From: Polynucleobacter hallstattensis
Lineage (GTDB): Bacteria; Pseudomonadota; Gammaproteobacteria; Burkholderiales; Burkholderiaceae
DNA length: 64,000 nt
NCBI RefSeq assembly: GCF_018881835.1
Contig: NZ_JACVPO010000001.1
Coordinates: 1,054,001 to 1,118,000, forward strand
Reading direction: 5' to 3'
A model generated the notes under the pieces. It saw only the letters and a program-made list of their open reading frames with translations, was not told the DNA's origin and did not search any database. Made by a program: the position numbers and the translations under genes. This document shows, piece by piece, positions 1 to 9,249 of this stretch; within the stretch, counting starts at the first letter, position 1, and each line of letters starts with the position of its first letter.

Positions 1-700
1 AAGCGGGCAAGGCTAATGGCACTTCCATCAAACGCTTGGCTTCACTTTCATAGTTGGTGAAGTTTGCAAACAAGAGGTCGGTGTTGGAATGTTCAAAGTT
101 ATAGCAAGATTGCTCCACTTCATTTTGGTGATACACGTCACCATAAGAGATGCCGTCTGCCCAAACGAGGTCGTAAACGTTAGAGCAATTTTGGATATAC
201 ATTGCCAAGCGTTCAATACCGTAGGTGATTTCGCCTAAAACAGGTTTGCAGTCAATGCCGCCCACTTGCTGGAAATAGGTGAATTGAGTTACTTCCATGC
301 CGTTAAGCCAAACTTCCCAGCCCAAGCCCCATGCGCCCAAGGTCGGGTTTTCCCAGTCATCTTCAACAAAACGTACATCGTTCTTTTGAAGATCAAGACC
401 TAAGGCTGCAAGCGATCCTAAGTAGAGCTCAAGAATATTTTCTGGCGCAGGCTTCAGTACTACTTGGTACTGGTAGTAGTGCTGCAGGCGATTCGGATTT
501 TCTCCGTAGCGACCATCTTTGGGTCTACGTGAAGGTTGGACGTATGCTGCTTTCCATGGCTCAGGGCCAATGGCTCTCAAGAAAGTAGCTGTATGGGATG
601 TACCGGCACCGACCTCAAGGTCAATAGGTTGCAATAGGGCGCAACCTTGTTGGTCCCAGTAATCTTGGAGTTTTAAAATGATTTGCTGAAAAGTAAGCAT
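1..700 (-). CDS. glyQ: Glycyl-tRNA synthetase alpha subunit (3' end outside window)
   Basis: This is the catalytic alpha subunit of the tetrameric bacterial glycyl-tRNA synthetase, which charges tRNA-Gly in the cytoplasm together with GlyS. The ATG at 698-700 on the minus strand opens a frame beginning [15 protein letters not shown], the standard family N-terminus, and it continues through motifs such as [23 protein letters not shown]-type text and [18 protein letters not shown] without a stop to the window edge. About 233 of the usual 300 or so residues are present. It lies downstream of lnt in the same direction with about 60 bases between them, so it may be the last part of the miaB-ybeY-corC-lnt-glyQ run. 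The glyS gene should follow outside the window. Confidence 0.96.
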   Translation of the reverse strand, partial: MLTFQQIILKLQDYWDQQGCALLQPIDLEVGAGTSHTATFLRAIGPEPWKAAYVQPSRRPKDGRYGENPNRLQHYYQYQVVLKPAPENILELYLGSLAALGLDLQKNDVRFVEDDWENPTLGAWGLGWEVWLNGMEVTQFTYFQQVGGIDCKPVLGEITYGIERLAMYIQNCSNVYDLVWADGISYGDVYHQNEVEQSCYNFEHSNTDLLFANFTNYESEAKRLMEVPLALPA

Positions 701-760
701 GATGTACCTGGCTAAGCCTTTGATTTTACATGGCTAAGCTAGCGAACTAGGAAATTGCAC

Positions 761-2284
761 TTAGATTCGTTTTTGGCGAATTAGACCCAGAAGGAGTAAG
801 AGAGCAGAAAGGCTCAAAATGGGCGCGTTTCCCCAAAGTACGTAAGGAGTTGTGCCGGAGTAGGCTTGGATCTTAATGCTAAGTACCCCCTGGGTAAATT
901 CATCGAGTTGTGACAGTACTTTGCCATCTGGCCCAAGCGCTGCCGTGATGCCTGTATTAGTGGCACGTAAGGCTGGAAGGCCAGTCTCCAAGGAGCGCAA
1001 CTGGGATAACCTCAACTGCTGAGCTGGTGCTTGAGAATCCCCAAACCAGGCCAGATTGGTCATATTGATCAATAGGTTGACAGGTTGACTACTGTGAAGA
1101 ATGCGGGAAGCTAATTCCCCGCCAAAGACATCCTCATAACAAATCGTGATTGCCGCATGAATCACATCTTTTCCAGAGCGAATAATGCTGAAAGGAGCTT
1201 GATCTTGCTTGCCTCGTGCAAAGTCGCTCATGGGTACGTTGAAGGCATTTACAAACCAATGAAAACCCGGCGGAATAAATTCTCCAAAAGGTACCAAGTG
1301 CGATTTGTCATATTGATATCTTGGTGCATTCGGAGAGAGTCCAAGCGCACGATTGGTGAACTGTGCCCCAGCGGAATTACCCGTCTCTCCAATCACGCCA
1401 AGCAAGACATTGCTAGAGGTGTTAGTGGAAAACTGTTGGAGTGATCCCAATAGGCCTGTAGGAAGATTGCTTTGGGGCCAGGGGTAAGCAGTCTCTGGAG
1501 TGATGATGAGATCTGCTGATTGACTCTCGATGGCGTTGGTATAAAAACTAAATTGCTCTTCAATAGCTTTGGGATTGAACTTGAGGCTCTGCTCAAAATT
1601 TCCCTGAATTAAACGAACACTGAGTGGCTCGCCAATCGGTTTTGTGAAAGTCCAGAAGCTAGCAAGTTGCGCAAGAGTGATGGCAGAAATAATGCAGGCA
1701 CCACTATAAAAGATATTTTTCTTGAGTTGACTGATTTCCCAAGAGACCCACACCACTAAAAATGTGCATGCCAGACCGCCGAAGAATGGTGCTGCTGGTG
1801 CGAAGGGGCCATTGAATTGGGCTTCAGCAAATCCCATCCAAGGAAAGCCGGTAAAGACCACGCTACGTAGATATTCAATAATTACCCATGAGGCCGCTAG
1901 TACCAGACCTGTCAGGCGCTTATGTTTTGCCAGGCAGAGGGAGAGAGAGGCGCTGGAGAAAAATAAAGCCATTCCAGCAGCCAGTAAAAATACCGCTAAG
2001 CAAGAAAGTACAGCATGCATTCCGCCTATGTCATGCAGACTAATGTAGATCCACCATAGACCGAGAACAAAGTAGCCTAGACCAAAGGACATTCCAGAAA
2101 TAAATCGATCTTTGATGGTCGCACTTACTTGCTGACCCATCCTCCACCAAATTAAACTTAAGATCGGGATTTGTATCCAGCCACCATTCGGTAGTTCTGC
2201 TGCTGCAGCCAGTAAGACTCCGAGAAAAAATAGCAGCAATACATTGGCGCTATTCGGAAGCCTTGCTGATTGTGAATCAATCAA
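761..2284 (-). CDS. lnt: Apolipoprotein N-acyltransferase
   Basis: Lnt adds the third acyl chain to the N-terminal cysteine of lipoproteins at the periplasmic face of the inner membrane. The 507-residue product has several N-terminal membrane spans (about residues 12-200) followed by a nitrilase-like domain. The catalytic triad is visible: Glu264 in ITPETAYPWPQ, Lys327 in DKSHLVPFGEF and Cys382 in ICYEDVFGGE. A final C-terminal span covers about residues 482-502. Length and motif order match the family. It starts 8 bases after corC ends, so the two are almost certainly co-transcribed, as in many proteobacteria. The window also holds a client: the lipoprotein at 8907-9194. Confidence 0.97.
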   Translation of the reverse strand: MIDSQSARLPNSANVLLLFFLGVLLAAAAELPNGGWIQIPILSLIWWRMGQQVSATIKDRFISGMSFGLGYFVLGLWWIYISLHDIGGMHAVLSCLAVFLLAAGMALFFSSASLSLCLAKHKRLTGLVLAASWVIIEYLRSVVFTGFPWMGFAEAQFNGPFAPAAPFFGGLACTFLVVWVSWEISQLKKNIFYSGACIISAITLAQLASFWTFTKPIGEPLSVRLIQGNFEQSLKFNPKAIEEQFSFYTNAIESQSADLIITPETAYPWPQSNLPTGLLGSLQQFSTNTSSNVLLGVIGETGNSAGAQFTNRALGLSPNAPRYQYDKSHLVPFGEFIPPGFHWFVNAFNVPMSDFARGKQDQAPFSIIRSGKDVIHAAITICYEDVFGGELASRILHSSQPVNLLINMTNLAWFGDSQAPAQQLRLSQLRSLETGLPALRATNTGITAALGPDGKVLSQLDEFTQGVLSIKIQAYSGTTPYVLWGNAPILSLSALLLLLGLIRQKRI

Positions 2285-2292
2285 GGTAATTC

Positions 2293-3132
2293 TCAGGAAG
2301 GTTTTTTCGGGAGTTGTCGTGCAAGCAGAATATGAATTTGTCTTGGGTCGGCACGCTGAACCTCAAATTCAACCCCATCGATTTCAATCAGTTCACCCAT
2401 CTTCGGCACTCGACCAAGATGCTGAATAACTAAACCTGCAACCGTTTCGATACCTTCAACATCAAATTGCGTACCCAAGGTCTCGTTAAATTGCTCGAGC
2501 TCGGTAATTCCCTTCACGCGAATATCACCATTGTCTAAAGAGATTAGGTTATCTGCCTCTTCATCAATATCGTGCTCATCTTCAATGTCGCCAACAATTT
2601 GCTCAAGCACGTCTTCAATTGTAATGACGCCAGCGACGCTGCTGTATTCATCTACGACAATAGCTAAGTGATTGCGGTTGTCTTTGAAGTCACGTAGCAA
2701 CACGCTTAAGCGCTTAGATTCAGGAATAAATACTGCGGGACGGAGCCAATCACGCACCTGAAAATCTTTTTCAGTGGAGTGACGCAATAAATCTTTTGCC
2801 AACAGTATGCCAACCACATTGTCACGAGTACCTTCAAATGCAGGGAAGCGTGAATGAGCGGCAGCAATCACACTTTTGATGATTTCCGATAAAGGCTGGC
2901 TAATGTCAATCCAGTCAATCTGCGCTCTGGGAATCAAAATATCGCGCGCACATAATTGACCTACCTGGAATACTCCCTCAATCATGGAGAGGGCATCTGC
3001 ATCAATTAAGCCCTCTGTCTGAGCTTCTCTGAGGGTATCAATCAGCTCCTGACGACGTTCTGCTGGACTGGTTGGCTGTGGCGTTAAAAAATCGGCCAAG
3101 CGTTCTAAAAGGGATTTATTGGGGTCAGGCAT
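2293..3132 (-). CDS. corC: CorC/HlyC-type CBS-domain protein (YbeX)
   Basis: A 279-residue cytoplasmic protein with two CBS domains (about residues 65-185) followed by the CorC_HlyC transporter-associated domain (about 205-275, including GIETVAGLVIQHLGRVPK). Family members have been tied to Mg2+/Co2+ efflux and, as YbeX, to ribosome and RNA metabolism with YbeY. There is no N-terminal DUF21 membrane domain, so this is the short soluble form. The acidic stretch DIEDEHDIDEEAD separates the CBS pair from the C-terminal domain. It lies between ybeY (56-base gap) and lnt (8-base gap), the conserved order. The exact role in metal transport is inferred only from the family. Confidence 0.93.
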   Translation of the reverse strand: MPDPNKSLLERLADFLTPQPTSPAERRQELIDTLREAQTEGLIDADALSMIEGVFQVGQLCARDILIPRAQIDWIDISQPLSEIIKSVIAAAHSRFPAFEGTRDNVVGILLAKDLLRHSTEKDFQVRDWLRPAVFIPESKRLSVLLRDFKDNRNHLAIVVDEYSSVAGVITIEDVLEQIVGDIEDEHDIDEEADNLISLDNGDIRVKGITELEQFNETLGTQFDVEGIETVAGLVIQHLGRVPKMGELIEIDGVEFEVQRADPRQIHILLARQLPKKPS

Positions 3133-3188
3133 ATGTCAAGAATATCGCAGAAATAAGTAAATTCAATGAAGGAGGTATTAAGAGTCTC

Positions 3189-3665
3189 TTAAATGGGTGC
3201 GTAGGGATTGGCAAAGCCCATAGATGTCAGGAGGGTGATTTCCTTACTTTCCATTTTCTTTGCCTCTTTATCGTTCTCATGGTCAAGACCTTGGGCATGT
3301 AAGCAGCCATGAATAATCAGATGAGCTAAGTGAGCTTTAGCAGTCTTGTTTTGTTCTGAGGCCTCTTTTTGAATCACGGGGAGGCAAAAAATAATGTCGG
3401 CAGTCAAAGTCTTGTTGCTGAGCTCATATGGAAAAGTGAGGACATTAGTCGCATAGTCTTTACTGCGAAAGGCAAAATTGAGTTTTTTCCCTTCAACTGC
3501 ATTAACAAAGCGTAAGGTAATCAGACCATTTAAATGAACCGCTGCCTTTACCCATTTTTTGATTACTGCTTGAGAAGCAATCGTCAAAACTTTTTCCTCA
3601 ATTGCAGTGCTAGCAAACTGAATATCTATCTCTAATTTAGAAGGGGACGATTGCTTGCCTGCCAT
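3189..3665 (-). CDS. ybeY: Endoribonuclease YbeY / rRNA maturation factor
   Basis: YbeY is a single-strand-specific metallo-endoribonuclease needed for 16S rRNA 3'-end maturation and ribosome quality control. The zinc-binding motif H-x3-H-x5-H is present in LIIHGCLHAQGLDHEND near the C-terminus, preceded by the typical strand VLTFPYEL. The frame can be opened at 3707, but that would overlap miaB by 41 bases. The internal ATG at 3663-3665 gives a 158-residue protein starting MAGKQSSPSKLEID, one base past the miaB stop, and fits the family better. The gene normally sits after phoH/ybeZ, which is absent here. Confidence 0.94.
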   Translation of the reverse strand: MAGKQSSPSKLEIDIQFASTAIEEKVLTIASQAVIKKWVKAAVHLNGLITLRFVNAVEGKKLNFAFRSKDYATNVLTFPYELSNKTLTADIIFCLPVIQKEASEQNKTAKAHLAHLIIHGCLHAQGLDHENDKEAKKMESKEITLLTSMGFANPYAPI

Positions 3666-3666
3666 A

Positions 3667-5025
3667 TTAATGGGCGTGCGCAGAAGTGAGTTCACTGATG
3701 AGATCACCTCGGAGTGTGTAATTGAGCGCTTCAGTGATGCGGATGTCTACCATTTGACCAATGAGTGATTCGATATCTGCATCTGGCGCAGTAAAGTGTA
3801 TTACCCGATTATTGGTAGCGCGACCTTGCAGGTTCACTCCATCCTTTGCTAAGCCTTCAACCAGAACTCGTTCAGTATTACCCAGCATATCTTTACTAAT
3901 CTGATTTGCTTGTGACTCAACTAGCGCAAGCAAAGTTTGTAGTCGCTTGAGTTTGACTTCATAAGGCGTGTCATCGCTTAAATTGGCAGCGGGTGTCCCA
4001 GGACGTGCGCTGAAAATAAAGCAAAAGCTATTATCAAAATTGAGTTCTTCAACCATTTTGAGAAGCTTTGCAAAGTCTTCATCTGTTTCGCCAGGAAAGC
4101 CCACAATGAAGTCGCTGGAGAGTGTCAGGTCGGGCCTCACAACACGCATCTTGCGAATAATGCTTTTGTATTCTAAGGCGGTGTAGCCACGTTTCATTGC
4201 AGATAAAACGGAGTCGGATGCGTGTTGCACTGGAAGATGCAAGTGGCTCACCAGCTTAGGAACTTTTGCGTAGACATCAATCAAGCGCTGGGTAAATTCT
4301 TTTGGGTGGCTAGTAGTAAAACGAATTCTTTCAACACCCGGAATTTCTGCAATATATTCAATCAGTAGCGCAAAGTCTGCAATCTCTTCCGTATCACCCA
4401 TTTTGCCAAGATAAGCATTCACATTTTGACCTAGTAAGACAATTTCTTTCACCCCTTGAGCTGCAAGACCGGCTACTTCTGTCAATACGTCATCAAAGGG
4501 GCGCGATACTTCTTCGCCGCGAGTGTAAGGAACCACGCAGTAGCTGCAGTATTTTGAGCAGCCTTCCATAATGGAAACATAAGCCGAGCCGCGCGTTTGA
4601 CGAGAGGCGGGTAGATGATCAAACTTTTCTATTTCTGGAAAAGAGATATCCACTTGAGGCCTGCCAGTTTCGCGACGTTGCGTAATGAGATCAGACAAGC
4701 GATGCAGCGTTTGTGGACCAAAGACCACATCCACATAAGGAGCTCGGCTAATAATCTGTTGACCTTCTTGGCTGGCAACGCAACCGCCAACACCAATCAA
4801 TAAATCGGGTTTGGTCTTCTTGAGCTCACGCAGGCGCCCTAAGTCAGAAAATACCTTATCTTCTGCTTTTTCACGAATCGAGCAGGTGTTCAATAGAACC
4901 ACATCTGCATCTTCAGGGGTGTTGGTCATGACCATGCCTTCATTGGCATGAAGGAGGTCGGCCATCTTGCCCGAGTCATACTCGTTCATTTGACAGCCAA
5001 AGGTTTTGATATAGAGCTTTTTCAT
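3667..5025 (-). CDS. miaB: tRNA-2-methylthio-N6-dimethylallyladenosine synthase
   Basis: MiaB is a radical-SAM methylthiotransferase that converts i6A37 to ms2i6A37 in tRNAs reading UNN codons. The 452-residue protein has the UPF0004 domain with cluster cysteines Cys11, Cys48 and Cys82, the radical-SAM cluster C156-x3-C160-x2-C163 ([17 protein letters not shown]), and a C-terminal TRAM domain (about residues 378-440). All six cluster ligands are intact. It is the first gene of the leftward miaB-ybeY-corC-lnt-glyQ run. Its stop codon is immediately followed by the preferred ybeY start, so translation of the two may be coupled. Confidence 0.97.
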   Translation of the reverse strand: MKKLYIKTFGCQMNEYDSGKMADLLHANEGMVMTNTPEDADVVLLNTCSIREKAEDKVFSDLGRLRELKKTKPDLLIGVGGCVASQEGQQIISRAPYVDVVFGPQTLHRLSDLITQRRETGRPQVDISFPEIEKFDHLPASRQTRGSAYVSIMEGCSKYCSYCVVPYTRGEEVSRPFDDVLTEVAGLAAQGVKEIVLLGQNVNAYLGKMGDTEEIADFALLIEYIAEIPGVERIRFTTSHPKEFTQRLIDVYAKVPKLVSHLHLPVQHASDSVLSAMKRGYTALEYKSIIRKMRVVRPDLTLSSDFIVGFPGETDEDFAKLLKMVEELNFDNSFCFIFSARPGTPAANLSDDTPYEVKLKRLQTLLALVESQANQISKDMLGNTERVLVEGLAKDGVNLQGRATNNRVIHFTAPDADIESLIGQMVDIRITEALNYTLRGDLISELTSAHAH

Positions 5026-5082
5026 ATGCCGTTCTCAGGTTTATAGCTGGGGGCGAAGCTGAGATTTTACGGGATAAGTCGC

Positions 5083-6345
5083 TTAGAGAAGACGTAGGGC
5101 CAGAATCGCAACAATGGTTGGTGGAATGGCGGCTACCAATAACAAGCCTGCCGAAACAGCCGCATTGGGGAAGTAAATACGCAAAATAGCCAGTCCAGCA
5201 GGATTGGGGGCATTGGCAATGACGGTTAGGCCGCCGCCTGCTACTGCGCCGCCAACCAAAGCTAACTTGAATTCTGGGGTAGTGCCCTGTACTAATGAGC
5301 CTAAATAAGTGAGTGCCGCATTATCAGTAATTGCCGTTAATGCCAGGCTGCCATAGAAAACGGCCGTCGGGCTCATGGTTTCCAGAATCGGTTGTAGCCA
5401 CCACCCTTGCAGTCCACCCAATACGACTAATCCACCCAAGAAGAATCCCACCAGCAAAGCTTCACGCAAGATGAGCGGGCTTTGATGTTTTGGATAAGCG
5501 GTGGTGTAGCCAATGAAAAAAAGTAGTAGCCACATGAAAATCACGGGGTCATGTGCAAAAGCCACAATACCCAGCAAAAAGAGTAGATGAATGGCTGTGA
5601 TGGCGATCGGAATGCGAACGTGATCAGCTTTGCTCGTAGGTTCAATTAATTGCTTATAAAAAAGCAGCGTTACGATTGTTGCATTAATAAAAATGGCAAT
5701 CGTTGCTTCAAGGCCAAAGTTGGCAAACATGAAAGCGCTGCTCCAGCCCCAAGTGGATGCAACCATGAGTACCGGCGGTGCTGCAAAATTAGTCAGCGTG
5801 CCACCAATTGAAATATTGACAAACAGCACACCCAAGGTACCGAATAGTAGTGGGGTAGAGCACTTGTGACGATAGACTAGGTCACGCAATAAGAAGGCTG
5901 CCAGCGTCATTGCTGCAGGCTCAGTAATCAGCGAGCCCAACAAAGGTGTGATGCTCAGGGTCAGGAAATATAGCGTAGGAGCTTGCTTGGTGCGGAAGAT
6001 GAGTTGAATTACCTTACCGAGTTTGTGTAGCAGCTGGGTTGCAAAATGCAAAATCGGCTTGCTACCAGCGACCACCATAATGGCAAAAACAAATAGTGGC
6101 TCAGTGAAGTTACGTTGGTTGGCGTATTCTTTTGCTGTGGCGAGATCATTAGCAAGCCACATAAAAATAATCAAAATAGCCGCCCAAAAGCCAAAGACGA
6201 TTTCTACTTCGCCAAGAAGATGCCATAAGCCGGCGTGCTTTGGAGATTTTTTAGCAAGCGCTTCAAAATACGAGGTACAAAAGGTATGAAGTACTGCGAT
6301 CGCAAAAATGATGCTTGCGCCAAGCTCGGTAGGGGTAAAGTTCAT
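5083..6345 (-). CDS. Putative Na+/H+ antiporter (copy 1)
   Basis: A 420-residue integral membrane protein with about ten to twelve hydrophobic spans. It resembles the family annotated as putative Na+/H+ antiporter (Pfam Na_H_antiport type found in betaproteobacteria and Chlamydiae), which is distantly like NhaD/ArsB permeases. Conserved stretches are HLLGEVEIVFGFW near residue 42, FTEPLFVFAIM near 80, LGSLITEPAAMT near 140, and TAITDNAALTYLGSL and NAPNPAGLAIL in the C-terminal half. A clear paralogue with the same signatures is at 32709-33968. The ion specificity has not been read from sequence and rests on the family name. It is transcribed away from the rhodanese gene. Confidence 0.8.
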   Translation of the reverse strand: MNFTPTELGASIIFAIAVLHTFCTSYFEALAKKSPKHAGLWHLLGEVEIVFGFWAAILIIFMWLANDLATAKEYANQRNFTEPLFVFAIMVVAGSKPILHFATQLLHKLGKVIQLIFRTKQAPTLYFLTLSITPLLGSLITEPAAMTLAAFLLRDLVYRHKCSTPLLFGTLGVLFVNISIGGTLTNFAAPPVLMVASTWGWSSAFMFANFGLEATIAIFINATIVTLLFYKQLIEPTSKADHVRIPIAITAIHLLFLLGIVAFAHDPVIFMWLLLFFIGYTTAYPKHQSPLILREALLVGFFLGGLVVLGGLQGWWLQPILETMSPTAVFYGSLALTAITDNAALTYLGSLVQGTTPEFKLALVGGAVAGGGLTVIANAPNPAGLAILRIYFPNAAVSAGLLLVAAIPPTIVAILALRLL

Positions 6346-6426
6346 AGCTACATATTATCAGGACAAGCCTGTCAAAATAGCTGCAAAACTAACTCAGTAA
6401 AACTGTTAGCAATTTAGGAGATTTTG

Positions 6427-6837
6427 ATGAAATTGAAATTGGGTTATCAAGAATTAATTGCTAATGCGATGGCTCAAATTGAGACTGTGCCCTTAGAGCA
6501 AGCGCAACAATTTCTAGATGATCAAAATACAGTATTTGTAGATATTCGGGATGTGAGGGAGTTGGAGCGTGATGGGATGATTCCGAATGCAATTCATGCA
6601 CCGCGTGGCATGTTGGAATTTTGGGTTGACCCAGACAGCCCTTATTACAAGCCGATTTTTGGTGAAGGTAAGCGTTTACTGCTGTATTGCGCATCCGCAT
6701 GGCGCTCTGCCTTGGCAACAGAAACCCTTCAAAAAATGGGGGTGCCAGGTGTTTGTCATCTAGAGGGCGGTTTTAGTGCTTGGAAAAAGGCTGAATTGCC
6801 GATAGCGGAGAAACATTCAAAGCCACATCAGAGTTAA
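6427..6837 (+). CDS. Rhodanese-like sulfurtransferase
   Basis: A 136-residue single-domain rhodanese (persulfide-carrying sulfurtransferase, probably cytoplasmic because no signal peptide is seen). The active-site loop CASAWRSA supplies the catalytic cysteine and the two conserved N- and C-terminal rhodanese signatures are visible as FVDIRDVRELERDG and LEGGFSAWKKA. The frame can also open at a TTG at 6424, but the ATG at 6427 lies six bases after AGGAG (6416-6420) and is preferred. It stands alone between the divergent antiporter gene and the htpG heat-shock promoter. The sulfur acceptor cannot be inferred from context. Confidence 0.9.
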   Translation: MKLKLGYQELIANAMAQIETVPLEQAQQFLDDQNTVFVDIRDVRELERDGMIPNAIHAPRGMLEFWVDPDSPYYKPIFGEGKRLLLYCASAWRSALATETLQKMGVPGVCHLEGGFSAWKKAELPIAEKHSKPHQS

Positions 6838-6855
6838 ATTTCTAGCGGTGTAGAT

Positions 6856-6884
6856 CTTGAAATGTATTAAATAAGCCCCATTTA
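6856..6884 (+). promoter_or_regulatory. Heat-shock (sigma-32-type) promoter of htpG
   Basis: CTTGAAA at 6856-6862, a 13-base spacer, then CCCCATTTA at 6876-6884 match the enterobacterial sigma-32 consensus (CTTGAA, 13-15 bases, CCCCATNTA) essentially without mismatch. It lies 44 bases upstream of the htpG ATG. This is read directly from sequence; activity is inferred. Confidence 0.88.
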
Positions 6885-6927
6885 CTTGAGATGATGTTCA
6901 TTGATTAAGAAGGAAGAGGGAATACGC

Positions 6928-8826
6928 ATGACTGTAGCTAGCAAAGAAACCTTAGGCTTTCAGGCCGAGGTAAAGCAACTTTTACAACTAATGATTCATT
7001 CCTTGTATTCCAACAAGGAAATTTTTCTCCGAGAGTTGATTTCTAACGCATCCGATGCTTCAGATAAGCTTCGCTTTGAGGGAATCGAGCATCCCGATTG
7101 GTATGGCGATGATCCTGATCTGAAGATCAAAGTCAGTTTTGATAAAGCAGCCAGAACCGTAACTATTTCTGATAATGGCATTGGTATGAGCCGCGATGAA
7201 GCCATTGCTAACTTGGGCACTATTGCTCGCTCTGGTACGAAAGAATTTTTCTCCAAGCTATCCGGCGATCAACAAAAAGATGCCGCTTTAATTGGTCAGT
7301 TTGGTGTGGGCTTTTACTCAGCCTTTATTGTGGCTGACCGTATTACGGTGGAGACTCGTCGTGCTGGTCTGCCAGCGACCGATGGGGTTCGTTGGGAGTC
7401 TGATGGTTCGGGCGAATTTACGATAGAAAGTATTGATCGCTCACAACGTGGAACATCGATCATGATGCATTTACGTGAAGGTGAAGACGATTTCCTTTCT
7501 ATCCATAAGCTCAAATCGATTATTCGTAAATATTCTGATCACATCTCTTTGCCGATTCAGATGAATAAAGAAGAGTGGGATGCGGATAAAAAAGAGCAGG
7601 TGATTAAAGATGAGCTTGAAAGTATTAACCAATCCAGCGCTCTATGGGCGCGCTCTAAAGCGGAGATTACTCAAGAGCAGTATGACGAGTTTTATAAGCA
7701 CTTGTCTCACGACTACGAAAATCCCTTGTGCCATTCCCTGAATCGGGTTGAAGGCCGCAGTGAATTTACGCAACTACTGTATGTACCTGCACGTGCACCA
7801 TTTGATTTGTGGGATCGTAATAAGCGTGGCGGTATTAAGTTGTATGTGAAGCGGGTATTCATCATGGATGATGCCGAGCAATTAATGCCGATGTATCTGC
7901 GCTTTGTTACTGGTGTGATTGATTCAACAGATCTGCCTTTAAACGTCTCCCGTGAGATTCTTCAAGAATCACGTGATGTCAAAATCATCCGTGAAAGCTC
8001 CACCAAGCGTGTGCTGAGCATGTTGGAGGATCTAGCCAATGGCGATGATGCTAAGAAAGAAAAGTACCGCACCTTCTGGGCTCAGTTTGGGCAAGTGCTT
8101 AAAGAAGGCATTGGTGAGGATCAAGCAAACCAAGAGCGCATCTTAAAACTATTACGCTTTGCAAGTACGCAAACAGATTCTGCCGATCAAACTGTTTCTT
8201 TAGCTGAATATGTTTCACGTATGAAAGAAGGTCAGGACAAGATTTATTACGTGACTGGCGATACTTTTAATGCTGCTAAAAATAGTCCGCATTTAGAAAT
8301 CTTCCGAAAGAAGGGCGTTGAGGTGTTATTGCTCTCAGATCGCGTGGATGAGTGGATGCTTTCTTTCTTTACGGAGTTTGATAGCAAGCAGATGACCTCG
8401 GTAGCAAAGGGCGGGCTTGACCTTGGTAGTCTCAGTGATGAGAAGGAAAAGAAGGAGCATGAAGAAACTGAGAAGCATTTCAAGGACTTGCTCGATCGTA
8501 TGAAGGCCGCTCTAGAAGACAAGGTGAAGGATGTGCGTGTGACTTTCCGCTTGACTGATTCTCCAGCTTGTTTAGTCTCTGATGAGAACGAGCTTTCTGG
8601 AAATTTATTGCGCATGCTCAAAGCAGCAGGCCAGCAAGCGCCGGATACCAAACCTATTTTGGAGATCAATCCAGAGCATCCTTTGCTCCTTAAGTTGAAG
8701 TCAGGTGATCAGCACTTTGATGAATGGACTCAGGTTTTGTTTGATCAAGCTCTCTTGGCAGAAGGTGGCCAATTGAATGATCCGGCCGCTTATGTAAAGC
8801 GTATTAATCAGCTGCTACTGTCTTAA
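6928..8826 (+). CDS. htpG: Molecular chaperone HtpG (bacterial Hsp90)
   Basis: HtpG is the ATP-dependent cytosolic Hsp90 chaperone that remodels client proteins as a dimer. The 632-residue product has the GHKL ATPase domain (about residues 5-215) with [22 protein letters not shown] and [11 protein letters not shown], the middle domain containing the catalytic-arginine region [13 protein letters not shown] near residue 345, and the C-terminal dimerisation domain. A TTG-initiated frame begins at 6901, but the ATG at 6928 sits seven bases after a GGAAGAGGG ribosome site and gives the family N-terminus [19 protein letters not shown]. The gene has its own heat-shock promoter and a terminator directly after it, so it is monocistronic. 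Confidence 0.97.
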   Translation: MTVASKETLGFQAEVKQLLQLMIHSLYSNKEIFLRELISNASDASDKLRFEGIEHPDWYGDDPDLKIKVSFDKAARTVTISDNGIGMSRDEAIANLGTIARSGTKEFFSKLSGDQQKDAALIGQFGVGFYSAFIVADRITVETRRAGLPATDGVRWESDGSGEFTIESIDRSQRGTSIMMHLREGEDDFLSIHKLKSIIRKYSDHISLPIQMNKEEWDADKKEQVIKDELESINQSSALWARSKAEITQEQYDEFYKHLSHDYENPLCHSLNRVEGRSEFTQLLYVPARAPFDLWDRNKRGGIKLYVKRVFIMDDAEQLMPMYLRFVTGVIDSTDLPLNVSREILQESRDVKIIRESSTKRVLSMLEDLANGDDAKKEKYRTFWAQFGQVLKEGIGEDQANQERILKLLRFASTQTDSADQTVSLAEYVSRMKEGQDKIYYVTGDTFNAAKNSPHLEIFRKKGVEVLLLSDRVDEWMLSFFTEFDSKQMTSVAKGGLDLGSLSDEKEKKEHEETEKHFKDLLDRMKAALEDKVKDVRVTFRLTDSPACLVSDENELSGNLLRMLKAAGQQAPDTKPILEINPEHPLLLKLKSGDQHFDEWTQVLFDQALLAEGGQLNDPAAYVKRINQLLLS

Positions 8827-8847
8827 ATTACTGAAGCCTTAAAGAAA

Positions 8848-8879
8848 AACCGACTTGCATTACGCAGGTCGGGTTTTTA
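8848..8879 (+). terminator. Intrinsic terminator after htpG
   Basis: The arms AACCGACTTGC and GCAGGTCGGGTT form a hairpin of about ten pairs (one G-T wobble) around the loop ATTAC, followed by a run of five Ts. It lies 22 bases after the htpG stop. Confidence 0.88.
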
Positions 8880-8906
8880 TTTTCTTGCTACAAGAAATAT
8901 TCAGTA

Positions 8907-9194
8907 TTACTGAGGAGCTTTGGCTGGTTGATTATTTTTTCCAGCGTTGTAACCAGAGTTGTATTCAGAGGCCTGCTCTTTTTTGTAGGCATCGTATACG
9001 TAACCAGAGGCCGCGCCAACTGCTGCGCCACCGACTGCGCCCCAGATTGGGTTGCCGTGGAAAATAGCTGTACCTACTGCACCAGCTGCCGCACCGATAC
9101 TAGCGCCAGATAAAGTACGTTGTTCGGTATTGCTCATATTGGAGCAACCTACGATTGCAAGGGTTGCGGCAGTAATAGCGATAATTTTTTTCAT
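8907..9194 (-). CDS. Glycine-zipper lipoprotein
   Basis: A 95-residue exported lipoprotein. The signal peptide MKKIIAITAATLAIVGC ends in a lipobox (IVGC) with the modified cysteine at residue 17. Residues about 29-65 are a glycine-zipper segment (SGASIGAAAGAVGTAI, GAVGGAAVGAASGYVYD) of the kind found in YMGG/OmpA-like glycine-zipper proteins that insert into or associate with membranes. The C-terminus is short and polar. The Asn after Cys+1 (CSN) does not suggest inner-membrane retention by the Asp+2 rule, so outer-membrane placement is likely. It is followed on the same strand, upstream, by the Rap1a-like gene. Its precise role is unknown. Confidence 0.85.
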   Translation of the reverse strand: MKKIIAITAATLAIVGCSNMSNTEQRTLSGASIGAAAGAVGTAIFHGNPIWGAVGGAAVGAASGYVYDAYKKEQASEYNSGYNAGKNNQPAKAPQ

Positions 9195-9249
9195 ATCAAC
9201 TCTTCCTTAGTCTATAAATTGGATTGGCTCAATAGCTTGCTTACTTAGC

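Noticed and set aside
331-588. Open frame of 85 codons on the plus strand
   Set aside because: Lies antisense to glyQ, whose protein is clearly conserved; no ribosome site or known motif.
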